Assembly: GCF_003247215.1 (NCBI RefSeq)
Contig: NZ_QKAP01000135.1
Coordinates: 1-39,612, forward strand
DNA length: 39,612 nt
Direction of reading: 5' to 3'
From: Malonomonas rubra
GTDB taxonomy: Bacteria > Desulfobacterota > Desulfuromonadia > Desulfuromonadales > Geopsychrobacteraceae
Every line of letters starts with the position of its first letter. The stretch's first letter is position 1. The notes beneath the pieces were generated by a model. The model was not told the DNA's origin and searched no databases. It saw only the letters and a program-made list of their open reading frames with translations. A program made the translations under genes and the position numbers. Below are positions 8,265-15,200 of the stretch, piece after piece.

Positions 8265-8658
8265 ACTGGTACTTTAACGGGCATATCCACCTAGTCCGAT
8301 CCCTGCTTGGCGAGAATCTTTTTGCTATTTCCAGCAAGATTGTCTGGAAAGTCCGGATCAAAAGGATTCTCCCACTAAGTTACTGAAATCACAGCGACGC
8401 GAACGTGTAGTTTCCATGTTTCAAAATAGAGAAGTGAGGATTAAATTACGAGATTTGAGATGTAGAAACGAAGAAGCCTCGGCTAGGTCCGGAGCTTACT
8501 TGTGGCGGAATTGAGAGACAATTCAAACGACTAACCTTGAAAAGATCTCTCCAGTTCGCTTTGCTTTTTGCCGCACCGTTCGCATACACTGGATTAGCAG
8601 GCCATGCCGCACCTTTAGAGGAGTGGATGCCGTTACCGTTTTCCAGTAGGGGGTCATG
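8265..8658 (+). other. Intergenic stretch with repeated element and orphan signal-peptide frame
   Basis: About 390 bases with no convincing intact gene. It contains a 29-base element (8436-8464) that recurs before the intact rhodanese, and an open frame (8459-8659) described separately. I see no strong terminator. Confidence 0.6.
8436..8464 (+). repeat. 29-base upstream element, copy 1
   Basis: It matches 9214-9242 at 24 of 29 positions without gaps; both begin GAGGATTAA and share GATTT.AGAT.TA. One copy lies about 195 bases before the DUF411 gene, the other 20 bases before the rhodanese gene. It could be a shared promoter or operator, or a relic of local duplication. Confidence 0.5.
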
Positions 8659-8659
8659 A
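8459..8659 (+). pseudogene. Open frame encoding an orphan signal peptide, possible gene remnant
   Basis: The frame is open from 8459 and stops at 8657-8659, overlapping the first codons of the DUF411 gene. From a possible TTG at 8537 it reads as a 40-residue peptide starting LKRSLQFALLFAAPFAY, with a hydrophobic core and a GLAGHAAP cleavage-like site, then only about 15 further residues. No good ribosome-binding site precedes the TTG. It looks like the 5' end of an exported protein that has lost its remainder, or a leader peptide translationally coupled to DUF411. I do not recognise a family. Confidence 0.35.
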
Positions 8660-9126
8660 TGTGGAGATTGATCACTACCCTGATCGTGGTGCTCTGTTCG
8701 ACAGTTCTTTTTACCTCGCAGATTCATGCAATCGAGAAAGGCCCGCAAACCAAGGTATACGTCTACCAGTCGCCTGGCTGAGGTTGCTGCGGTGGCTGGA
8801 TCAAGCATCTGGAAGAACGAGGCTTCGTGATCAAAAAGGAATCGGTGGTCAGGATTTCTGAGGTCAAGAACCGCTACAAAGTTCCGAAGATGCTCCGATC
8901 CTGCCATACGGCCATCGTTGATGGCTACGTCATTGAAGGGCACGTCCCTGCCGACGAGATTATCCGTTTGCTCATAGAGAAACCAGACATCATTGGGTTG
9001 AGTGTGCCCGGGATGCCCAGCGGGTCACCCGGCATGGACCAACCTGGCGTCGAGCCGGAACCGTACAGCGTTCTGTCCTTCGACAAGCAGGGCCGGACTC
9101 GGGTTTTTGCTACCTATCCGAAGTAG
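8659..9126 (+). CDS. DUF411 protein with in-frame UGA (candidate selenoprotein)
   Basis: Read through a single TGA at 8779-8781, this is a 155-residue exported DUF411 protein. A signal peptide ends near residue 24 (SQIHA). Then come VYVYQSP, G40, the UGA codon 41, GCCGGWIKHLEERGF, a conserved RYKVPKMLRSCHTAIVDGYVIEGHVPADEI block, and VPGMPSGSPGMD with FDKQGRTRVFA at the end. DUF411 proteins normally read SPTCGCC-x-KW here, so the UGA falls exactly on the first conserved Cys; both following Cys are kept. The family is often found near copper-resistance genes, suggesting thiol/metal chemistry in the periplasm. The rest of the frame shows no decay. The alternative is a recent nonsense mutation (TGC or TGT to TGA). 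AGGGGG lies five bases before the ATG at 8659; an adjacent ATG at 8656 is also in frame. Confidence 0.65.
8779..8811 (+). promoter_or_regulatory. UGA codon and possible bacterial SECIS hairpin
   Basis: After the TGA (8779-8781), bases 8790-8811 can form a small hairpin. The lower stem pairs 8790-8792 with 8809-8811 (one G-U), there is a 2x2 internal mismatch, and the upper stem pairs 8795-8797 with 8804-8806. The six-base apical loop begins GG. The loop starts 16 bases after the UGA, inside the usual 16-37 range, and has G in its first two positions as bacterial SECIS elements do. The stem is short and imperfect, so this is weak supporting evidence. Confidence 0.35.
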
Positions 9127-9213
9127 ACAAAACCTGCGACCGTTCCAAATTGGAGGCCTGAATAAACCCCCGATGCGTAGGTGCTTGATTGCATCGAATG
9201 TGTGGAGCCTTGA

Positions 9214-9242
9214 GAGGATTAAGTTACTCGATTTAAGATATA
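9214..9242 (+). repeat. 29-base upstream element, copy 2
   Basis: Partner of 8436-8464 (24 of 29 identical). It lies 20 bases upstream of the rhodanese start codon, where a core promoter could lie. Confidence 0.5.
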
Positions 9243-9261
9243 CCCAGTCGTTGGAGGCAAC

Positions 9262-9570
9262 ATGGAAGCAAATGAATTGATGCAGCGTTTAAAATCGGAC
9301 AAACCGCCCACAGTTGTCGATGTGCGCAGCAAAATTGAGTTTCGTAGAGGACACATTCCTGGAGCGATTCACATGCCGATGTGGAAAATTCTCTTCCGGT
9401 TGGTCAATCTGCCGCAGGATAAAAATACCGAGGTGGTGCTGACTTGTGAACACGGGCCACGCGCACAGGTGGTGCGAGGATTATTGACAAAACGCGGCTA
9501 CATTAACCTGTTTCTCCTTGATGGACATATGGCAGGCTGGCGCAGAGCCGGGCTAAAAACAGACAAGTAA
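9262..9570 (+). CDS. Single-domain rhodanese
   Basis: 102 residues, a stand-alone rhodanese domain that would carry sulfane sulfur on a cysteine persulfide. The typical VVDVRSKIEFRRGHIPGAIHMP opening is at 18-39. The catalytic Cys62 lies in the six-residue loop CEHGPR (C-x-x-G-x-R), followed by VVRGLLTKRGY and a C-terminal LLDGHMAGWRRAG. GGAGGCAAC precedes the ATG. There is no signal peptide, so it is cytoplasmic. A decayed partial copy lies at 5776-5992. It sits 135 bases after the DUF411 gene, and a thiol/sulfur theme between the two is possible. Confidence 0.92.
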   Translation: MEANELMQRLKSDKPPTVVDVRSKIEFRRGHIPGAIHMPMWKILFRLVNLPQDKNTEVVLTCEHGPRAQVVRGLLTKRGYINLFLLDGHMAGWRRAGLKTDK

Positions 9571-9626
9571 GCATGCATTTTCCAGAGAGGCACCTCTCAA
9601 GTTGGCGTAGACATGGCAGAAATCAC
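9354..9626 (+). repeat. Segmental duplication, copy B (intact rhodanese side)
   Basis: Ungapped 273-base partner of 5776-6048. It includes codons for the last 71 rhodanese residues and 56 bases of downstream flank. This copy belongs to the complete gene and is presumably the source type. Confidence 0.85.
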
Positions 9627-9663
9627 GACATTTGAGATTGAAAAAGTTACCTGTTCCCGTTCA

Positions 9664-10143
9664 TCACTTCACAACGAGTTTCATTTTTCGACCGCCAGTT
9701 ACTTCAAAACCATTTTTTTTATAAAAATTGATGGTTTTTTCAAACTCTGGGAGAGGAGGGGTGCATAATTCTAGTCGTTTCCACCCGAAAGATTTCGCAT
9801 GCTCAACCACACTTTTGAGCAATACATGACCAACCTTTTGAGACCTAAATCCGGGCTCAATGTAAAATTCCTGAACGATACCAAAGGTTCCTTCGGCGTA
9901 TAGTGAGTAACTTTCGCAGAGGGCAGCAAAACCGATAGGTTTATCCGATCCCGCCTTTATTGCCAGGAAAACAGTATATTTGCCTTGCTCCATTAATTTG
10001 CGACAAAGATCTACCGTTTCTGCCATGTCTACATTGAAATGTTGTGCACCTGTTTTTACTATAATTTCATCAGTAAGAGCTTTTGCAAAATAAGCTATTA
10101 CTTGTGAATCAGACGGAACTGCTTTTTTAATGTAGGTACTCAT
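9664..10143 (-). CDS. GNAT family N-acetyltransferase
   Basis: 159 residues with the GNAT fold. The N-terminal strand is IKKAVPSDSQVIAYF. The central block VQEFYIEPGFRSQKVGHVLLKSVVEHA contains the acetyl-CoA pyrophosphate loop (R/Q-x-x-G-x-G/A type: RSQKVG). Then come LELCTPP and the C-terminal NFYKKNGFEVTGGRKMKLVV. It would transfer an acetyl group from acetyl-CoA to an unknown amine. It is cytoplasmic and apparently monocistronic, followed upstream on the same strand by the C39-like gene. Base composition is noticeably AT-rich compared with the large operon, consistent with an accessory origin. Confidence 0.85.
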   Translation of the reverse strand: MSTYIKKAVPSDSQVIAYFAKALTDEIIVKTGAQHFNVDMAETVDLCRKLMEQGKYTVFLAIKAGSDKPIGFAALCESYSLYAEGTFGIVQEFYIEPGFRSQKVGHVLLKSVVEHAKSFGWKRLELCTPPLPEFEKTINFYKKNGFEVTGGRKMKLVVK

Positions 10144-10209
10144 TATTGATTCCAGATGGCTAACATAAGAAATCAGGAAACTTAAATGCGGTTGTTGCTT
10201 TCCGAAGAA

Positions 10210-10626
10210 CTATATGTTTTTAATCTCAATGAACCACTTGGGGTGCATTGCATTGAAGTCGGTTCGGATATTGGACGGCAGGGAACTTGCCGAATCAAGC
10301 ACATAGGATCGACTACCCTCACGCTTAAAAACAACCCAGTGCCAGAAATTCTTGCCATCTTCCTGATGGTGTTTAATGGACAATAAGGCAAGATCCGGTA
10401 GCCCACGCCATGACTCAAAAGGAATCTCTTCGGCAGATGTCTTAACACCTGCTTTGGCCAACATTTTTCTGACATGTTGGGTATCAGACCAAAGGGATTT
10501 ATCTTCAGCATAGATACCCATACCGTTTGCTATGATCCTCATCTCCTGATAGGTCTTTCCCAAAATACTTGCAACTGATGCAATTCCACACCCTGTTGCT
10601 TCTTCCTGTAATATCGGTTTTAGCAC
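10210..10626 (-). CDS. C39-like papain-fold cysteine peptidase or peptidase-like protein
   Basis: About 138 residues. The Cys-containing motif QEEATGCGIASVASILG near the N-terminus, a His in FWHWVVF, and an Asp in YVLDSASS form the Cys-His-Asp arrangement of C39-like papain-fold proteins. The frame can start at TTG 10638, but a GTG at 10626 with GGAG six bases upstream is the better start. No transporter domain is attached, so it is not a bacteriocin exporter; stand-alone C39-like proteins have varied or unknown roles. No signal peptide is seen. The gene lies about 70 bases upstream of the GNAT on the same strand, so the two may be co-transcribed. Confidence 0.7.
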   Translation of the reverse strand: MLKPILQEEATGCGIASVASILGKTYQEMRIIANGMGIYAEDKSLWSDTQHVRKMLAKAGVKTSAEEIPFESWRGLPDLALLSIKHHQEDGKNFWHWVVFKREGSRSYVLDSASSLPSNIRTDFNAMHPKWFIEIKNI

Positions 10627-10990
10627 TGAGTACTCCAATTGCCTAACTTTTAACTTTATAGATCGAGAAGGTTTAGATCTCCATTCTTGTAAATGAAGAG
10701 GGCTTTTTGTTTTAGTAGCTGTTCGAAGCGTTTAATAGACAATCTAAGCGGTATCCATCACTGCTAAAGACTATTTCGCTTCATCGAGAAAATCAGGGGC
10801 TAGCACCTCTGAAAGCTTAAATCATTAAATCCACAATGCTTCGGGAATGTGCCTCTTAGATTGTTAGTTCAAAAGTGCCAGAGGCTTTGACGACGTACAT
10901 TCTGCTCCCTCTTTTTCTGGCTGGTTGGAGTCTCGTTTTGTTCAAATTATACTTAATCTGATGAAACACTCCCACAAAATTTCTAAAATA
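10627..10990 (+). other. AT-rich intergenic stretch without a recognisable gene
   Basis: About 360 bases between the C39-like gene and the insertion sequence. Only very short frames are present, for example a 24-codon ATG frame in the middle, and none looks coding. It presumably contains the promoter of the C39-like/GNAT pair near 10640-10700. Confidence 0.5.
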
Positions 10991-10998
10991 TATAAGAA
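10991..10998 (+). repeat. 8-bp target-site duplication, left
   Basis: TATAAGAA directly abuts the left inverted repeat and is repeated exactly at 11734-11741 after the right one. Eight bases is the usual duplication for the IS1595 family. Confidence 0.9.
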
Positions 10999-11733
10999 GG
11001 GTCATGACACTTTAAGAGGTCAATCACGGATGATTTTGAGGATCAATTGGTAGAGATCCTGACCTCTATGATTGAACCTAAACTCACATTCTTTGAGATG
11101 CAAGATGAAGGTGCTGGGAGCCATGCCACGAAAGCGAACGAGTCTTGTTTTTGCGTAGCTCCAAAAACCTTCGATCCCGTTGATGTGAGTTCGACCTTTG
11201 TCAAATTCGTTCTGGTCGTGATCGATGCGCAGATGCTTTCCATAGGCAACGTCGACCAAGCTGTTATAGCCGCGCCAGCCGTCAGAGCAGATGACGCTTT
11301 TCAACTCGACTCTGCCCCGTATAACGGCTTGTAGCGTGATTTTGGAACAATTCGGAACGATCTCTGTGTAGACATGACCGTTCCGTTGAAAGATGCCAAA
11401 AACCATCGTTTTGCCATATGTGCCACGCCTCTTTTTCCTTTGATGCGGCGTGCACCAAAGAACGATTCGTCAACTTCGACCTCTCCCGAAAAGGGAGATT
11501 GTGTATCGCGATATTCAACCAGGCGCCGCCGGATCGCTTTCAAATAACGATTGATCGCATTACGGCTCAGACCTGTAAAACGAGCAATCTGAGAGGCGTC
11601 CAAATCGACAGAAAACAGCCTGACAATCCGACGAAATTGATGCTCAGGAATGAGTGAACGCCAAACATACTTGTTTTCATTGTCATGACAGCAGCTTAGC
11701 ACACCTTTGCGAGTGCTTAACGTGTCATGACCC
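10999..11733 (-). mobile_element. IS1595-family insertion sequence (short, IS1016-like size)
   Basis: A complete 735-base element. The terminal inverted repeats are 10999-11016 (GGGTCATGACACTTTAAG) and the complement of 11716-11733 (GGGTCATGACACGTTAAG), 17 of 18 matching. They are bounded by a perfect 8-bp duplication. The single transposase gene lies on the minus strand and is frameshifted. The undamaged duplication points to a fairly recent insertion about 220 bases upstream of the promoter of the large envelope operon. Confidence 0.92.
11020..11702 (-). pseudogene. IS1595-family transposase, frameshifted
   Basis: Two overlapping frames encode adjacent parts of one DDE-type transposase. 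The first (11702 down to about 11406) has an HTH-like region (SQIARFTGLSRNAINRYLK) and the first catalytic Asp in GEVEVDESFFG. The second (11406 down to 11020) begins near MVFGIFQRNGHVYTEIV, has the second Asp in ICSDGWRGY, and the terminal acidic segment in HINGIEGFWSYAKTR. Intact relatives run from GKRG directly into a K-T-x-VFGI segment, so a single-base change near 11400-11412, beside a GCAAAACG run, breaks the frame. Programmed frameshifting is not usual for this family, so a disabling mutation is more likely. Confidence 0.85.
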
Positions 11734-11741
11734 TATAAGAA
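11734..11741 (+). repeat. 8-bp target-site duplication, right
   Basis: Exact copy of TATAAGAA at 10991-10998, immediately outside the right terminal inverted repeat. Confidence 0.9.
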
Positions 11742-11954
11742 ATTCATTTTTTAGGGACATTTGATAATCGGATTGAATGTCTATCTTGGACGACACTGGC
11801 TCCGGACTAATTTAAATTCTGATAATGCAAAGCCAATTTCAAAGGAGAGTCGTACAAAGATAGAAAACCTACATTGCCTTTATTTTTAAATGGTTATGGA
11901 GGTTTTTAGCCGCCATGGTGTAGTTCGGTTGTTACCATTGTGGAAAAAATATGT

Positions 11955-11982
11955 TTGACATTAAATTTATTTCGTGTAAACC
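11955..11982 (+). promoter_or_regulatory. Candidate sigma-70 promoter of the envelope operon
   Basis: A perfect -35 box TTGACA (11955-11960) is followed after 16 bases by a weak -10 TAAACC (11977-11982). Transcription would start near 11988-11992, just before the riboswitch. The region from 11742 to 11954 holds no gene that I can recognise. Confidence 0.45.
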
Positions 11983-12004
11983 TACTAATAAATGAACTGA
12001 CGGT

Positions 12005-12098
12005 ACAATCTCCGAAAAGGCAAAACCGGAGTAATCCGGTGACGCAAAGCCACGGGTCCTTTGAATAAGGACAGCCGGGTTGCCGAAGAGGTGAGATA
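12005..12098 (+). ncRNA. GEMM-I cyclic dinucleotide riboswitch (c-di-GMP or cGAMP)
   Basis: The segment shows the conserved GEMM-I core in order: GGCAAAACCGG, a first hairpin closing with CCGGTGACGCAAAGCC, a second helix GGGTCC.../...GGACAGCC, and the closing GGGTTGCCGAAGAGG. The outer bases ATCTC near 12010 and GAGAT near 12093 can close a basal helix. By hand alignment to the Vibrio Vc2 aptamer, the ligand-contact position equivalent to G20 reads G, which would favour c-di-GMP. Geobacter GEMM-I variants that bind cGAMP usually have A there, and my alignment could be off by one. It lies between the candidate promoter and an intrinsic terminator. Confidence 0.88.
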
Positions 12099-12130
12099 TG
12101 CATCTTGGCACCGGCGAAAACCGATTCTCA

Positions 12131-12170
12131 AGAGCGCTCATCTACGGCAGAAGGTGGGCGCTCTTTTTTT
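12131..12170 (+). terminator. Intrinsic terminator of the riboswitch expression platform
   Basis: A 13-pair stem (12131-12143 with 12052-offset partner 12152-12164, core AGAGCGC/GCGCTCT) has an eight-base loop and is followed by a run of seven T. It ends 52 bases before the start codon of the giant gene. An upstream hairpin (TCTTG near 12104 with CAAGA near 12128, enclosing CGG/CCG) overlaps the 5' edge of the terminator stem and could compete with it. Ligand-controlled read-through is therefore likely; the direction (on or off) is not determined. Confidence 0.85.
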
Positions 12171-12222
12171 GTTAGAGGTGCCCAGAACAGGAAATGCCTA
12201 ACAAGGGAAAAGCAAAGCGAAG

Positions 12223-15200
12223 ATGCAATTGCAAACGCACAACTTACATATCGAAGAAAAGCGAAATCGAATCCGGGGAGGATGGTTCGGACTGCTGCTT
12301 CTCGTCCTGTTGTTGGCCGTCGCCGGACCGGTACAAGCGGTAGATAAATTCTGCAGTGATGCCCCTTACTTCGGTGTGATTGATGGCAATGTCCATCCGG
12401 TTCCAAACCAGATCACAATCGATCGCGATTGTACTTTCCAGAATTTTCCAGAGTCCAATCCGCTGACAACGACGGTTAATTTCCAAACCAACGATCCCTC
12501 GATTTATCTGATCATTTTCAACAACGTCATTTTTACCGGGCACATGGCTTGCGCCAGTATCGATCACCGCATCTGGTTCTCCAACGGTTCCGATTATGGG
12601 TCGAGCAACAGTTGTCAGGATCTGTTCATTCCGGTGGAAAGCATTGCCAAGCAGGCACCCGCGGAAACGGCGGCTGTTGGTGTCCCCTTTACCTATACCC
12701 TGACGCTACCGTCCATGACCGAAGTCGGCGGGCCATCGTTGAACGACCTGCACACCGTCACCCTTTGGGATGATCTGACCGCCACAGGGGCAGCCCTGAC
12801 CTATGTCGATATAAACGCCTATTACAAGAATAGCGGCACCCCCGTGACGTTGGTGCCTGAAAACGACCCCGACGCCCTAGGCGGAATTTGGACTTCTAAG
12901 AACCTTTCGTACAAGCCGCTTCCCCTAATTCTGAAAGGGGAGCAGATTATCGTTGAGCTTACGGTTGTGCTGGATGATTCGCCGGTTAATACGGTGGGAA
13001 CCAGCTTTACCAACACTGCCAAGTGGTCCTTCGGCCGTCTGATCGAGGGGGAGTTTTATTCTCCTCTTCCCGGCGAGTGGGGTGTTTCCGAGCCGATGAC
13101 AATCGCCGCGCCAGAACTGGTGGTGACCAAAACAAGTGATGAAACAGCCCTAAATCTAGGTGTGCCGGTAACCTTTACGATCGAGGTCCAGAATGTCGGT
13201 GGCAGCGAGGCCTGGAACACCAGTGTTGTTGATCAGATTCCGGATGGCATGTGCGACCAGGATCCCACGGCGACTCTCTCCGCCCGGATTATCGCCGCCG
13301 ACGGTAGTCCAGTTGCCACTCTAGAACAGGGAATAGATTTCACCCTGAATTATGACGCCACCCCTGCGCCAACCTGCCCGCTGAGTTTGGATTTGAAATC
13401 AGCGAAGGCGGTGATCGGTCCCTCAGAGCGTTTGCTGATCAGTTATGAATCGCAACTGGATGGCGACACCACTGCCGACGGACTGACGTTGACAAATGTG
13501 GCCGGGGCGGTGAAGTGGTTCAGCGCCGATCCCAACGGGGGAACCAGCCCCAAGCCGATCAGTCGCACGCTTAGTGACGGGACACCGGGTGTTGACGATC
13601 ATCAGGACAGCCAGTCCGTGACCACGGCCCTGTCTGGCTACTATTTCCAGAAAACGGTAACCAACCTGACCAGTAACGTTAGTCCGGCAACTACCGCCGC
13701 TCCGGGTGACCAGTTACGTTATCGCCTGCGGGTCTTCAATGTCGATCAGACGCTCAATGACATCACCTTACTCGATCAACTCAACCCGACCTACTTTGAC
13801 TTGGGCAGTTTCTCGATGGTGACGTTACCGGCGGGCAGCGCCTTCAGTTTCGATCCCGTCACCGGAATGCTGCAAATCAATGGCGGTTCAGGAGATCTGA
13901 ATGTCGCGGTCGGTGAGGAATTGGTGATCGAGTTTGACGTTACTCTCAGATCATCTTTGAGTAACGGGACTTTGGTTGTTAATCAAGCCGAATTCACTGC
14001 CTTTGGGCCTCTGAATGCGATCAGCGACGATCCCTATTTCAACGGTATTGCCCCGCCTGGTGAACCGGCCGATCCGACCCGGGTGGAGATCCAGTCTCCC
14101 GGGCCGCTGGAAAAATCCAATGATCAGTCGACTGCGACCATCGGCGAGCAGTTCATCTACAGTATCACCGTTCCTGCAGAGCCGGTGGCGATTCCATTGT
14201 ACGACGTTCGGGTGATGGACAACCTGAGTCTGTCAACTGCCGATCTGCGTTTTATCAGTGCCGAGATCGCGGGTGGCAGCTGGGTTCCGAACAATGTCGG
14301 GAGTGACACAAATCTGATCATCGCAGACACCTCAACCGGGATTGATATCCCTGCTAACGGGCAGGCGATTATCAAGATCCGGGTGGAGCTTTTGAACAGC
14401 GTCACCAACCAGACTGGGTTGTCGTTCGCCAACAGCGCTAGCTACAGCTATAACCGCAGTAACGGCAACGAGACCACCCGCACCCTCGGTGGCGCTGGCA
14501 GCAGTCCTAACATGCGGATAGTTGAGCCGGCTTTGAGCGGCAGCAAGGCAGTCAGCTTTATTTTGCCGGCGGGCAAACCATCCACCGATCCGGCTGTAGT
14601 CGGTGATATTCTCGAATATCGGATCAGCATGACCAACAACGGCGATTCGACCGCTTTCGATGTCAGTGTGGTGGATACTCCGCCGGCTGAAGTGCTGCTG
14701 GTGCCGGGATCAGCGACGGCGCAACTCAATGGGGTCGGCATAAGCGGCTTTGTTGCCGAGCCCACCGAACTTGTCGGCGGCGGGCTGGTCTGGGGGCCAT
14801 TAAACGACGACGGCAGTTTGGACATTCCCGCTGGGCAGACTCTGGTACTGACCTATCAGGTGACCGTTTCATCGGTAGCCGGCACCGCTTTCAGCAACAG
14901 CGTGTATCTGGACTGGAGTTCCTTGGACGGGGACATTTCGGCGGAGCGGACCGGCGACGGATGCCCGACGGTCACGGCGCCCGACGACTACTGTTATGGC
15001 CCGGCGACGGTCAGCGTCAGTACTCTCGACAACACGACGATCATCAAAACGGTAGCGGACGATTCCTTTGCCGAAACTCCCGCCAGTAGCGGCGCTCCGA
15101 TAGTTCGGGTTGGTGACACCGTTACCTACGATCTGACCCTCAATCTGCAAGAATACATAACTCAGGATGTGGCGGTCGAAGATCAACTGCCAGTGGGGAT

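Noticed and set aside
8446-8943. A 165-residue minus-strand open frame over the DUF411 region
   Set aside because: The plus strand carries clear DUF411 family motifs there; the minus-strand product resembles nothing.
11020-11702. Programmed ribosomal frameshift in the IS transposase
   Set aside because: IS1595-family elements normally have a single uninterrupted frame, and no convincing slippery heptamer is present, so a disabling mutation is simpler.
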